From NCBI GenBank assembly GCA_020846635.1, contig JADLDO010000042.1:1-64000 (forward strand): a DNA stretch of 64,000 nucleotides, in the 5' to 3' direction. The DNA is from Caldilineaceae bacterium (GTDB lineage Bacteria; Chloroflexota; Anaerolineae; Caldilineales; Caldilineaceae). The translations under genes were made by a program, and so were the position numbers. Each line of letters begins with the position of its first letter. Position 1 is the first letter of the stretch. This document shows positions 1 to 8,844 of the stretch, piece by piece. The notes under the pieces are model-generated. The model saw nothing but the letters and a program-made list of their open reading frames with translations. It ran no database searches and was not told the DNA's origin.

Positions 1-548
1 ACAAAGATGAGGATGCCAATGGCCGACCACTGTCTTGCCAAGAAGGGAACGTTCGACTCGATCAAGCCCCAACTCATGAGGATTTGATTGAGTACGCCGG
101 TCTGTCCATCAAAGATCCAGCGCCAGACCAGCACCACAATATAGCTAGGCAGAATCCACGGCAGCATAAAGCCACCGCGCAATATGTTGCGGCCTTTGAA
201 GGGTTGGTTGAGCGCGGTGGCAAGAATTAAGCCGACGACAGTCTTGATGGATACGGCGGCAATGGTAAAGGCAATCGTACGCACGACCATCCTGCCGAAT
301 GAGGGCCACGCGAGAATATACTCATAGTTCTCCAGTCCAACCCATTGGCCTGGGCCTCTGCCGATCATACGGTCGGTGAAGCTGATGCGGATGGCCTCGA
401 TGAAGGGATAGCCGACCATGCCCAAGACCACGATCAGCGCTGGCGCAACCAGCAGCCAGCCCAGCCAGGCTTCACCCGCACGCAATGACCTCTTTTTCCG
501 CTGGATTGGACGCGCGACTGCTTGTCCCAGCACAGATTCTTGACTCAT
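1..548 (-). CDS. Sugar ABC transporter permease, MalF/UgpA type (partial)
   Basis: Inner-membrane subunit of a carbohydrate importer; the 3' end lies outside the window. The start is the ATG preceded by an AAGGAGAAA ribosome site. After a basic N-terminus (PIQRKKRS) the first membrane segment (GWLLVAPALIVVLG, about residues 30-45) is followed by the family motifs ISFTD, GLENY, NQPFKGR and FMLPWILPSYIVVL. These are typical of binding-protein-dependent sugar permeases. It lies directly downstream of a family-1 sugar-binding protein, from which an intercistronic hairpin separates it. About 182 codons are visible, of some 290-310 expected. The substrate cannot be read from the sequence. Confidence 0.93.
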   Translation of the reverse strand, partial: MSQESVLGQAVARPIQRKKRSLRAGEAWLGWLLVAPALIVVLGMVGYPFIEAIRISFTDRMIGRGPGQWVGLENYEYILAWPSFGRMVVRTIAFTIAAVSIKTVVGLILATALNQPFKGRNILRGGFMLPWILPSYIVVLVWRWIFDGQTGVLNQILMSWGLIESNVPFLARQWSAIGILIF

Positions 549-564
549 GATTTCTCCTTGAACC

Positions 565-603
565 CACATACCGGCGCAGGATAGCATCGTGCGCCGGTAT
601 GTG
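565..603. other. Perfect 14-bp intercistronic stem-loop
   Basis: The arms at 565-578 and 590-603 are exact reverse complements (CACATACCGGCGCA and its partner) around an 11-nt loop. It sits just after the binding-protein stop and about 17 bases before the permease start. No T-run follows on the minus strand, so a transcript-stabilising or attenuating hairpin fits better than a full terminator. Such hairpins often keep the binding protein more abundant than the permease (inference). Confidence 0.75.
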
Positions 604-626
604 AGCCGGAATTCTTGTCGCTATTC

Positions 627-1991
627 TTAACTGAAGTATTTCTCGAATACCCGTTTGGAGAATTCGTCTGCTTCGGCAATCGCTTCTTCCGGCGTCCAAT
701 TATCGATCAGCACACGCACCATCATCGAACCGACTGGGCCGTTTGGCCCGTTCAATTCGGCCATAGCCGCGTTGTCATAGGGGGCTGGATAGCCGCCATA
801 GATACCAATATTGGCAGCCAGATTGAACTGGGCGCGCTTGCCACTCCACATGGGTAGGTCGTCATATTCATGCACGACGTTGGTGACAAAGCCCTGTTCG
901 AGCCACGGTGCATAGATTGAACTGTCATACAGTCCTCTGATCAACTCCATTGCCTTCGTCGGGTTGGCGGCTTCCTTGTTCAAGACCAGGGTGTAGCGCA
1001 GACCGGCGTTGGTTGTGTCGAGCAGGTCCTTTGGCTTGGGTGCTAGACCTGTGGCTTCGGCCAATTCCGGCTTGTTATCCTCTGCCCACACAAAGATGGA
1101 CGCAGAGTTGATGGCGATGATGCATTGTTCTTCCTGATAACTTGTATTGTTGGAAGCCCAATCCCACGATGCCGCATCCTCTGGGAACAAGCCCATATCC
1201 CATGCTTCTTTGGCAAAGGTAAGCGCGCGGATCGCTTGTTCCGACGATTCATCAAGCAGCACAATGCGCTCACCTGTTTCATCCCAGATGTTTGCGCCGA
1301 AATTGCGGAAGAGATCCTCGCACCAGCCATCATGTTGCTGTTTGACGACGCCAAAGCCCCAGCCGATCTTCTTGTCACCGCTCGACTCAGTAAACTCCTG
1401 CGCCTGCAAGCCAATCTCGCGCACCTGGTCCCATGTCCACTGGCCCTCTGGCGCTGTAATTCCCGCCTCGTCGAGAATATCTTGGCGGAAATGCATCATC
1501 GGCGTGTCGATGGAGTAGGGCAAGAATTGAATGTCGCCCTCGCGGGTTACATATTCTTCTAAGCGAGGTAGCCATTCCTCGTGCGCCTCGCCAATTTCGG
1601 CGAAGGTGTCCTTGAGTGATCCCAAACCACCGGCCGCCATCATCTGCAGCGCGTCTCCAGCACCGGCAAAAAGAGCGTCGGGCAATGTACCTGCTTCGAG
1701 CGCGGGCATAACCTTGTCGGGGATATTGCTGTCGGAATCGCGTGAGATCTCAATGGTCACACCGTTCTCTGCTGCCCAATCTTGAATACCCTGTTCCAGC
1801 ACTTCGTCGGCAGGTGGCGCGTAGGTATTCCACATCCAGAATTTGAGCGATTGATCTTGTCCTGGCGCTGCCTCGGCCCCCCCATCCGTAGCGGGTGCAA
1901 CCGGCGCAGCACAGGCGGCAAGCGCCGCGCCCGCGGCGCTCAATGCGCTCATTTGTAAGAAAGTGCGGCGGCTTACTTTGCTTGCATTCAT
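627..1991 (-). CDS. Extracellular sugar-binding lipoprotein, ABC family 1
   Basis: Binds a sugar or oligosaccharide outside the membrane and passes it to the permease encoded downstream. The chosen ATG follows AAGGAG at good spacing; a longer reading to 2147 adds 52 low-complexity residues with no signal peptide. The mature start is well marked: a twin-arginine motif (SRRTFLQM, residues 7-14) and a lipobox with Cys27 (LAAC). The body has features typical of family 1 binding proteins (FWMWNTY, ALEAGTLPDALFAG, WTWDQVREIG, EEAIAEADEFSKRVF near the C-terminus). At 454 residues it has normal length. It probably shares an operon with the permease. The substrate is unknown; neighbouring lyase-like genes suggest an acidic oligosaccharide. 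Confidence 0.93.
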   Translation of the reverse strand: MNASKVSRRTFLQMSALSAAGAALAACAAPVAPATDGGAEAAPGQDQSLKFWMWNTYAPPADEVLEQGIQDWAAENGVTIEISRDSDSNIPDKVMPALEAGTLPDALFAGAGDALQMMAAGGLGSLKDTFAEIGEAHEEWLPRLEEYVTREGDIQFLPYSIDTPMMHFRQDILDEAGITAPEGQWTWDQVREIGLQAQEFTESSGDKKIGWGFGVVKQQHDGWCEDLFRNFGANIWDETGERIVLLDESSEQAIRALTFAKEAWDMGLFPEDAASWDWASNNTSYQEEQCIIAINSASIFVWAEDNKPELAEATGLAPKPKDLLDTTNAGLRYTLVLNKEAANPTKAMELIRGLYDSSIYAPWLEQGFVTNVVHEYDDLPMWSGKRAQFNLAANIGIYGGYPAPYDNAAMAELNGPNGPVGSMMVRVLIDNWTPEEAIAEADEFSKRVFEKYFS

Positions 1992-2560
1992 TCCCTTGTT
2001 CTCCTTGTTCTTCCTACGATGGATTCTGATCTCAATGGAAAGATAGATAGTGGATCGCCGGATGGTAGAAGCAGACGAATAGGATGATACAGACTTGCCT
2101 GGGCGCAGGATGCAATGATGAGTTGAGACACGCCTTCCAACTACCACAGGTGATCATCAATTGAACGCCAGTGACAGGTGTGTATTAATTTGCACGAGGA
2201 GACACCTGGCTGCGTTGCGTGATATTAGAAAATGGCTTTGCGAAACTGCTGAGTACTACATGGCTTTGGGAGCAATCGTGGACTGTTCAGCCCTGGGAAC
2301 GTTACCACCCCATAATAACAGGTTCGCATGTGGGTTGCAACCCTGCAATGGAAAGCGGGTCTATCTCCAATGAGGAGCAAAATGGTTGCTCAGAAGAACA
2401 GAGAGAAAGCTCACGCAGAGCCGCGGAGTACGCTGAGGATTCAGGAGTTTCCTCTCTGGGTCTCAGCGTCTCTGGGCGAACTATTTCTGTCTCTCTCCTC
2501 TGCGTACTCCGCGCACTCTGCGTGCTTTGTTTTTGCTGCGTCCTACTTTGGCTAAGGATT
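1992..2560. other. Gene-free stretch with a repeat element
   Basis: No convincing gene lies here. The right part holds an imperfect inverted-repeat element, listed separately. The left part must carry the promoter of the sugar-binding lipoprotein on the minus strand; I found no clear -35/-10 pair. A 7-bp inverted repeat (CAGGTGT at 2175-2181 with ACACCTG at 2202-2208) could be an operator. Confidence 0.6.
2406..2528. repeat. MITE-like imperfect inverted repeat
   Basis: The left arm (2406-2437) and the reverse complement of the right arm (2498-2528) share AAAGC-ACGCAGAG, then CGCGGAGTACGC-GAG, with a few indels. The interior is also rich in CTCTG/TCAGCGTCTCTGGG motifs. This ACGCAGAG-CGCGGAGTACGC type of sequence resembles dispersed intergenic repeats that I recall from several bacterial phyla. 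There is no coding capacity. It sits between two convergently or serially read metabolic units and could have been spread by a transposase in trans. Confidence 0.6.
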
Positions 2561-4255
2561 TCAGCCGAGTATTTCAATCGCGAGTTGCCCGGATTTTTCG
2601 CTGGGGGCCAGCGTGACAATGGCGGCGGCTTCTTCAATCGGCGCTGCGCCATCTGCGGCATAGGGATTGAAGGGGGCAACGGGCCATTGGAAGATGCTTC
2701 CGGCGGGCAAGTGAATGCGCCACTTGCCCTGAGCAATCGAGCCACCGGCTTCCTCTGCCGTGAAGGTGATGGGCGTTTCATCGACCACCACTTCGGCTCC
2801 CGCGCCTGTGCGCAGGGTGTCACCGGGTGCGATCCTGAACATTAATTGTCCAACGACCTTGCTATGAGCAGGCTGCGCGGGCGCTTCGAGTTGCAGGAGC
2901 AGTCGCGTATTGTCCTGGGGTTCAACCGTGAGTACACCGCGCGGGCCGCCATAATCCAGTTCGACCGTGTCGCGTGCAGCGTCGGATCGCAAATGGGCGC
3001 TGTCGGGTAGGTAGAGCGGCTCACTGCCATTGGTAAAGACGAAATTGCTAAATGCCGGCTGGCTCTTGGCGTTGCCGCCACCGATAATCAGCCCTGTTTG
3101 GTCGTGCCAGATACTGCAAAAAGCCTGGCGATCCAAGCCCCAACGGCTCTCCACCGCGGGAACCATAAAACCGCTGACCGCGGTAAACCAACCATCCTGC
3201 CGCCGGATCAAGGCGATGCCTTCATCGTGGATCTGATAGGCGCTGCTATCCTGTGGAATCGCTGCCTCTGCCCCCACTTGATAATGGGCCAACGCCGACG
3301 CCAGCCGGGTTGAGAGGCCAAAGTTACCGCCCGAAGGCTTGCGCTCACCGTTTGTGATGATGTAGGTCACATGCGGCTCTGGCGCGGCGGCGCGCTGGGC
3401 CAGCAGATTCTCCAGTAAGAAGCGAACAAAACGACGCCCTTCGGGAAAGAGCGAAAAGGCGGGATAGGCCGACTCTATCACCGTATGGTGATACTTGACG
3501 CGGCCATCAATCGTTTCCACCATGCAGCCATCGGGATAGGTATAACGAATGTGAAACTCGGTGCCGCGGCGCAGGCAGTCCAATACATTCTCGTCGCCGG
3601 AGAAGAAATAATAGAGGCCAATGGCATGGAGATAGACCAGGTTATAGGAGGTTGTGGGGCCGCCATGTTCATCCCAATAGCCCTGCGGCTGTTGTTCACC
3701 AACGGTCAGGTGGATCATGCGCCGCCCGGCTTCTTGCCAATCGGCGCGGCCAAAGATCTGTCCGGCGCGGAATGAAGCCATGCCATTCCAGCAGGGGATA
3801 TTGTGTACGCGCCCGTCGGCGATCTGCTGCGTAATACCGTCGTAGGCGAGGGTCAGCCCTTCTTCCCAGCGTTGGCGGCGCGCCTCGTCCAGTTGATCGC
3901 ACAACAGGCCATAGGTTTCCACCCAATGATACATCGACCAGGGCATATAGGTAGGCCCCCAGGTCGAACCATCGACCTTGATAAATTCGACTTTGCCGTC
4001 GGGATATTGAAAGTCGCGCCATGCATCGCCCGCGCGCCCGATGATCTCCAGAAGTTCGCCATCTTGATAATAGGGGTTGTCTGGATGCTCCGTGGTATAG
4101 AGCAGCGCCATCGGATAGACAATGTCTTGGTTGGTGACCGCCCATCCCCCTTCGGTGAGAAAACGATTGGTGGTTGGGTCAAAGCGTTGCAGATTGCGCG
4201 GCACATCTTCTACCAGCATCTTCAAAATGGCAGGCTGAATCTCTTCTTGCAACAT
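2561..4255 (-). CDS. Predicted alpha/alpha-toroid protein, possibly glycan-degrading
   Basis: A 564-residue protein of no family I can name. The first two thirds are rich in aromatic helices with motifs seen in alpha/alpha-toroid glycoside hydrolases and polysaccharide lyases (WGPTYMPWSMYHWVETYG, PCWNGMASFRAGQIFG, GYWDEHGGPTTSYNL). The last third reads as beta structure (FTAVSGFMVPAVESRWGL, QTGLIIGGGNAKSQPAFSNF), as in heparinase or alginate lyase C-terminal sandwiches. No signal peptide is visible, so it probably acts in the cytoplasm on imported oligosaccharides. It is last in the minus-strand run of Opp-type transporter genes, 27 bp after the second ATPase gene, and so is probably co-transcribed. 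The enzymatic role is inference from fold-like features and context. Confidence 0.6.
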   Translation of the reverse strand: MLQEEIQPAILKMLVEDVPRNLQRFDPTTNRFLTEGGWAVTNQDIVYPMALLYTTEHPDNPYYQDGELLEIIGRAGDAWRDFQYPDGKVEFIKVDGSTWGPTYMPWSMYHWVETYGLLCDQLDEARRQRWEEGLTLAYDGITQQIADGRVHNIPCWNGMASFRAGQIFGRADWQEAGRRMIHLTVGEQQPQGYWDEHGGPTTSYNLVYLHAIGLYYFFSGDENVLDCLRRGTEFHIRYTYPDGCMVETIDGRVKYHHTVIESAYPAFSLFPEGRRFVRFLLENLLAQRAAAPEPHVTYIITNGERKPSGGNFGLSTRLASALAHYQVGAEAAIPQDSSAYQIHDEGIALIRRQDGWFTAVSGFMVPAVESRWGLDRQAFCSIWHDQTGLIIGGGNAKSQPAFSNFVFTNGSEPLYLPDSAHLRSDAARDTVELDYGGPRGVLTVEPQDNTRLLLQLEAPAQPAHSKVVGQLMFRIAPGDTLRTGAGAEVVVDETPITFTAEEAGGSIAQGKWRIHLPAGSIFQWPVAPFNPYAADGAAPIEEAAAIVTLAPSEKSGQLAIEILG

Positions 4256-4282
4256 GGTCAGTCGATTTCTTTCTAGTTGGGA

Positions 4283-5356
4283 TTAGGTAACGCCGGTTAG
4301 GGTCAATTCTTCGGAGAAATGGCAAGCCGCTAGATGGTTGGGTGCAACCAATCGCAGTTCCGGGGTTTCGTGGCGACAGCGCTCTTTGGCATATCGACAA
4401 CGTAGGTGGAAATAACAGCCAGAGGGAGGGTTGGCTGGATCGGGCACTTCGCCTTCCAGCACAATGCGGTTGCGCGCCGCCAGGGGGTCGGGCTGGCGAA
4501 TGGATGAAAGCAGGGCTTCGGTGTAGGGATGCTGCGGCGAAAAGAAGAGTTCCTCATTGGGGGCTTGTTCGACAATTTTGCCCACATACATGACCACGAC
4601 CTGGTCGCTGATATGCTGTACCACGCTCAGGTCGTGCGCGACGAAGATATAGGAGAGTTGGAACTCCTCCTGTAAGTCCTGCAATAAATTGAGGGTTTGC
4701 GCCTGGATAGAGACATCCAGCGCTGACACCGGCTCATCGGCTACGATCAATTTGGGGTTGAGCGCCAGGGCGCGCGCAATACCAATGCGCTGGCGCTGTC
4801 CGCCGCTGAAGGCATGGGGATAACGGCGCATGTACTCGGCGCGCATCCCCACTTTACGCAGCAGATCCGCTACCCGATCTTCCACCTCGCTGCCTCTGGC
4901 AACTTGATTGATCACCAATGGCTCGCCCACAATATCCAATACGGTCATGCGTGGGTTGAGCGAGGAGAAGGGGTCCTGAAAGATCATCTGCATGTTCAGC
5001 CGGACTTGGCGCAACGTTTGCTTGTCAGCCTGGGCCACATCCACGATCCCTAGGTCCGGGTCATTGAAGAGAACTTGCCCGCTGGTGGGGTTGATGGCAC
5101 GCAGGATACAGCGGCTGGTCGTTGTCTTGCCACAGCCACTCTCGCCAACCAGGCCGACTGTTTGCCCGGCGGGAACATCGAATGAAACCTGATCGACAGC
5201 TTTGATCATGCCGACTTCTTTGCGGAAGATGCCGCGCCGGATCTCGAAATACTTCTTCAGCTCTTTCACCTGCAAGATTGGTGGGGGCGCGGCGACACGC
5301 TGCGTTGTGTTCTCTGTCGTATCTATGGTTGTATCTTTGGCGGGGTTGCCGATCAT
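4283..5356 (-). CDS. Opp/Dpp-type ABC transporter ATPase (second, OppF-like)
   Basis: Cytoplasmic ATPase that powers import by the oligopeptide/oligosaccharide transporter encoded just upstream. Walker A is GESGCGKTT (residues 71-79), the signature is FSGGQRQRIGIARAL, and Walker B is LIVADEPVSALD, followed by the H-loop region IFVAHDLSVV. The C-terminal extension PSGCYFHLRCRYAKERC is the cysteine-bearing tail typical of OppD/OppF/DppF. The 357-residue length is normal. The gene overlaps the upstream ATPase gene by 4 bp, indicating translational coupling. Opp-type importers can carry peptides or oligosaccharides; the heparinase-like neighbours favour oligosaccharides. Confidence 0.95.
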   Translation of the reverse strand: MIGNPAKDTTIDTTENTTQRVAAPPPILQVKELKKYFEIRRGIFRKEVGMIKAVDQVSFDVPAGQTVGLVGESGCGKTTTSRCILRAINPTSGQVLFNDPDLGIVDVAQADKQTLRQVRLNMQMIFQDPFSSLNPRMTVLDIVGEPLVINQVARGSEVEDRVADLLRKVGMRAEYMRRYPHAFSGGQRQRIGIARALALNPKLIVADEPVSALDVSIQAQTLNLLQDLQEEFQLSYIFVAHDLSVVQHISDQVVVMYVGKIVEQAPNEELFFSPQHPYTEALLSSIRQPDPLAARNRIVLEGEVPDPANPPSGCYFHLRCRYAKERCRHETPELRLVAPNHLAACHFSEELTLTGVT

Positions 5357-6513
5357 AGGGACTCCTGCTTAAGCGCGGCGGTTTCGGTGCTCGTCATCGA
5401 GGGCAGTTTGCCGCTATCCGCATAGAGTACGCAGCGCACCAAATGGCCTTTTTCATCTTCAATCAACGGTGGCTCCTGTACATTGCAGAGCCCAGGAATG
5501 GCATGCTGGCAGCGGGGATGGAAGGGGCAGCCTTTGGGCTTGTTAAAGGGATCGGGAACCATCCCCTCAATGGTATCCAGACGCCGCCGCCGCTCTTTGC
5601 TGATGGTCGGGATGGAACGCAGGAGCGCCTGCGTATAGGGGTGTTTGGGCGCATAGAAGAGGGAAACCACATCCGCTCGCTCGACCACCTTGCCTAAATA
5701 CATGACAACGACCTCATCCGCCATTTCTGCTACCACGCCCAAGTCGTGGGTGATAAACAGGAGCGCCATGCCCAACTCTTGTTGCAGACTCTTCATAAGC
5801 TCTAAAATCTGTGTTTCGGTGGTCACATCCAGCGCCGTTGTTGGCTCATCGGCAATCAGCAAACTGGGGCGACAGACCAGTGCACGTGCGATCATGGCGC
5901 GCTGGCGCATCCCCCCCGACAACTCCCACGGATACTGGTCGATCACGCGCTCGGCGCGCGGCAAGCCGCAGCGGCCTAGCATATCAATGGCGATCTCGCG
6001 TGCGCGCTCCTTACCCACCTTCTGATGGAGCATGATGCCTTCCATAATCTGGTTGCCGATGGTATAGACCGGCGAAAAGGAGGTCATCGGCTCTTGAAAG
6101 ATCATGGAAATTTCTGCGCCGCGAATCGTGCGAATCTCACGCCCGGTATCCGATACGGTGGCGAGGTCGAGAACCTCCTTCTGGTGTGGCAGATGCGCGC
6201 GCTGCCGGTGATAGAGAATCTGCCCATCGACAATTTTGCCGGGGCGCGGCACAATGCGCAGAATGGCACGCGCCGTGATGCTCTTGCCACAGCCACTCTC
6301 GCCGACGACACAGAGGGTCTTGCCGCGCTTGACTGAAAGATCGACGCCATCGACCGCTTGGATCACGCCTTCATCGAGCATGAAATAGGTTTTGAGGTTC
6401 TTGACTTCCAGCAGCAGATCATCCGCAGTGTCGCCATTCGCGCTGCTGGAAGCAGTCTGCCGCCACTGGCTTGTGTCTTGCGAAGTCGGACTTGAGATGG
6501 GTCGTGTAGACAT
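5353..6513 (-). CDS. Opp/Dpp-type ABC transporter ATPase (first, OppD-like)
   Basis: Partner of the OppF-like ATPase in the same importer. Walker A is GESGCGKSI (residues 71-79), the signature LSGGMRQRAMIARAL, Walker B LLIADEPTTALD and the H-loop LFITHDLGVVAEMADEV. The oligopeptide-family C-terminal motif KGCPFHPRCQHAIPGLC is complete. The first 35 residues are a poorly conserved Ser/Thr/Gln-rich extension. The stop overlaps the start of the next ATPase gene, and a short gap of about 14 bp separates it from the upstream permease gene, so the five transporter genes form one operon. Confidence 0.95.
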   Translation of the reverse strand: MSTRPISSPTSQDTSQWRQTASSSANGDTADDLLLEVKNLKTYFMLDEGVIQAVDGVDLSVKRGKTLCVVGESGCGKSITARAILRIVPRPGKIVDGQILYHRQRAHLPHQKEVLDLATVSDTGREIRTIRGAEISMIFQEPMTSFSPVYTIGNQIMEGIMLHQKVGKERAREIAIDMLGRCGLPRAERVIDQYPWELSGGMRQRAMIARALVCRPSLLIADEPTTALDVTTETQILELMKSLQQELGMALLFITHDLGVVAEMADEVVVMYLGKVVERADVVSLFYAPKHPYTQALLRSIPTISKERRRRLDTIEGMVPDPFNKPKGCPFHPRCQHAIPGLCNVQEPPLIEDEKGHLVRCVLYADSGKLPSMTSTETAALKQESL

Positions 6514-6527
6514 AAATCGAGCTTCCT

Positions 6528-7688
6528 TTAGCGGGAATAGGGATCAGCCGCGTCACGCAACCCGTCACCCATAAAGTTGAAGGAGAGAATCGAGACTACT
6601 ACAAAGAGAGCCGGGATCATGAGCCAGGGAGCCAGCGCCACCGTCTGCAAGTTTTGCGCCTCTTGCAGGAGCACGCCCCAGCTAATCGTGGGAGGACGCA
6701 AGCCCAGGCCCAAGAACGACAGGCTGGTTTCCGCTAGGATCATGCCTGGAATGGCAAGGGTCAATGAAGCGATGATATGGCTGAAGAACGAGGGCAGCAT
6801 ATGGCGGAAAATGATGCGCATTTCTCTGGCATTTTGCAGGCGTGCTGCCATGACGAAATCCTCTTGTCGCACAGCCAGGAAGCGCCCGCGCACCACGCGC
6901 GCCAAGCCTGTCCAGTTGATGAGAGCCAGGAGGATGACAATGGAGAAATATCGCTGCACCGATGTCCAATCGCGCGGGAGCGCGGCGCTGAGGCCCATCC
7001 AAAGCGGAATGGTGGGCAGCGACATTAAGAACTCGATCAAGCGCTGGATGACAACATCGGCAACGCCGCCAAAGTAGCCGGAGATGCCGCCAAGGAGGAC
7101 ACCCAGCACAAACTGGATAAAGACACCGAGCAGGCCAATCGAGAGCGAGATGCGCGTGCCATAGATGATTCGCGACAACATATCACGCCCCAAGCGATCG
7201 GTGCCGAGCAAGTGAACGCGCAATCCATCCGTATCAGCTTCCGGGTCCAGACCAAAGAAATGGATGTTTGTGTTCCACAACCCCCACATCTTATAGGGAT
7301 CGCCTTCGACCCAGAAGCGGATCGGGTAAATTTGCTCCGGGTCTGGCTCATAGGTAATCAGATAGGTTTCTGGATCACGCGTGCGCTCCAGGCCATAGAT
7401 AAAGGGCGCGCGCAATTTCCCCTCATGAAAGAAATGGATGGGCTGTGGCGGTACAAAGGTAAAGTTGCGTTCAAAGATGCCGGGATCGTAGGGCGCTAGG
7501 AATTCGCAAAAGATGCCCACGACATAGAAAAGCACGACAACGCTTGTGCCCACCATCGCCAGTTGGTGCTTGCGAAACCGCCACCACATCAGTTGCCATT
7601 GTGAAGCAATCAATACCTTTTCTTCGACAACCTCAGGTTCGATCTCTCCAGCGGCAGCCGGTTTTGTCGGTTCAAACGTAATTGCCAT
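6528..7688 (-). CDS. Opp/Dpp-type ABC transporter permease (OppC-like)
   Basis: Second membrane subunit of the importer. The N-terminal cytoplasmic tail (about 45 residues) leads into a first membrane segment (LAMVGTSVVVLFYVVGIFCE region). A long extracytoplasmic insert of about 90 residues follows, rich in aromatic and acidic residues, before the transport core. LLGTDRLGRDMLSRIIYGTR is the hallmark of OppC/DppC. The EAA loop (VMAARLQNAREMRIIFRHML) and ETSLSFLGLGLRPPTISWG complete the family pattern. The 386-residue length is greater than the usual ~300 because of the insert. It is encoded 22 bp downstream of the OppB-like gene. Confidence 0.95.
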   Translation of the reverse strand: MAITFEPTKPAAAGEIEPEVVEEKVLIASQWQLMWWRFRKHQLAMVGTSVVVLFYVVGIFCEFLAPYDPGIFERNFTFVPPQPIHFFHEGKLRAPFIYGLERTRDPETYLITYEPDPEQIYPIRFWVEGDPYKMWGLWNTNIHFFGLDPEADTDGLRVHLLGTDRLGRDMLSRIIYGTRISLSIGLLGVFIQFVLGVLLGGISGYFGGVADVVIQRLIEFLMSLPTIPLWMGLSAALPRDWTSVQRYFSIVILLALINWTGLARVVRGRFLAVRQEDFVMAARLQNAREMRIIFRHMLPSFFSHIIASLTLAIPGMILAETSLSFLGLGLRPPTISWGVLLQEAQNLQTVALAPWLMIPALFVVVSILSFNFMGDGLRDAADPYSR

Positions 7689-7710
7689 TCACCCTGCTCC
7701 TACTCTTGAA

Positions 7711-8718
7711 TTAACTCGCACCGACATTGCCGTAACGGATACGCGGATCGACAATTGTCAAGAGGATATCCGAAATCAACGTACCGATGACGGTCAGCAC
7801 GCTGAGGATCATGATAAAGGAAGCCGCCAAGTACATATCCTGCGATTGCAGCGCCTTGAGCAGCAAAGGCCCCGTTGTGGGCAGGCTCATCACGACGGAG
7901 ACGATGGTTGCGCCGGAAATCAGGTGTGGCAGCATCCAGCCGACTGTGCTGATAAAGGGGCTCATGGCAATACGCACAGGATATTTCAGAATAACTTTGG
8001 TTTCACTCAGGCCGCTGGCGCGGGCGGATTCGACATAAGGTTGGTGGAGTTCATCGAGCAGATTGGCGCGCATGGTGCGAATCATTCCGGCTGTGCCGCT
8101 GGTGCCAATGATGATCATCGGCACCCAAATGCGCTTTAAGACTTCTAAGATTTTGTCCCAGCTCCAGGGTTGATTGATGTATTCGGGGGGATAAAGCCCT
8201 CCTAAATTGATTCCAAAAGTGCTGAGCGCCCACCATAACAGGACCAGCGCCAAGAGAAAATCGGGAACGCCAATGCCCAAAAATCCGAAAAGTGTAAAGG
8301 TATAGTCCCCAATTGAATACTGCCGGGTCGCCGAATAGATGCCGATGGGCAAGGCAACCACCCAGATAAAGATGGTACTCAACAGCGAGATGGCGACCGT
8401 TAGCCAAATGCGCTCATAGACCAGTTCGTTGACAGGCCGGTGCCAGTCGAACGAATAGCCCATATCCCCTTGAATGAAGCGCGTGACCCATTTCCAATAG
8501 CGCACATAGAGCGGTTGATCTAGGCCATATTGCAGCCGGAAGGCCTCGACTTGCGCTTGGCTCAATTGTGTTCCCTGCTGCTCCAATTGGGTGATGTAGG
8601 TCGTCAGATAATCCCCTGGCGGTAATTCAATGATCGCGAAGGAGACAATTGAGATCAGAATGAGCGTGGGGATTGTATAAAGAACCCGATTGATGATCAT
8701 TCTCAACATGCCGGTCAC
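7711..8718 (-). CDS. Opp/Dpp-type ABC transporter permease (OppB-like)
   Basis: First membrane subunit of the importer. The N-terminus MIINRVLYTIPTLILISIV is the usual OppB first helix, followed by a periplasmic-side segment and YVRYWKWVTRFIQGDMGYSF, the classic OppB motif. The EAA loop reads VESARASGLSETKVILKYPV. The C-terminus (DILLTIVDPRIRYG) also matches the family. An internal ATG at the fourth residue is an alternative start. The upstream binding-protein gene is separated by a strong hairpin. Confidence 0.95.
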   Translation of the reverse strand: MTGMLRMIINRVLYTIPTLILISIVSFAIIELPPGDYLTTYITQLEQQGTQLSQAQVEAFRLQYGLDQPLYVRYWKWVTRFIQGDMGYSFDWHRPVNELVYERIWLTVAISLLSTIFIWVVALPIGIYSATRQYSIGDYTFTLFGFLGIGVPDFLLALVLLWWALSTFGINLGGLYPPEYINQPWSWDKILEVLKRIWVPMIIIGTSGTAGMIRTMRANLLDELHQPYVESARASGLSETKVILKYPVRIAMSPFISTVGWMLPHLISGATIVSVVMSLPTTGPLLLKALQSQDMYLAASFIMILSVLTVIGTLISDILLTIVDPRIRYGNVGAS

Positions 8719-8776
8719 CTCATTTTCCGGTTGTTACCGGATTACTCCTGCGGGCAAAGTCTGCAATTTGGCGACG

Positions 8777-8809
8777 ACCCACCCAGAGGCTTTGAGCCTC
8801 CGGGTGGGT
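8777..8809. other. Strong intercistronic stem-loop after binding-protein gene
   Basis: Two 15-nt arms (8777-8791 and 8795-8809) pair with a single A/C mismatch around a TTG loop. The hairpin lies between the binding-protein stop and the OppB-like start on the minus strand, with no T-run after it. As with the hairpin at 565-603, it follows the binding-protein gene of an ABC operon, which suggests differential transcript stability or partial termination. Confidence 0.72.
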
Positions 8810-8844
8810 TGCAGCGACCAGTGATGTCGCTGCTGCCAAATCCG

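Noticed and set aside
2219..2845. A 208-codon plus-strand frame over the repeat element
   Set aside because: It runs through the non-coding inverted repeat and the end of the toroid gene on the opposite strand; the serine/cysteine-rich product is not protein-like.
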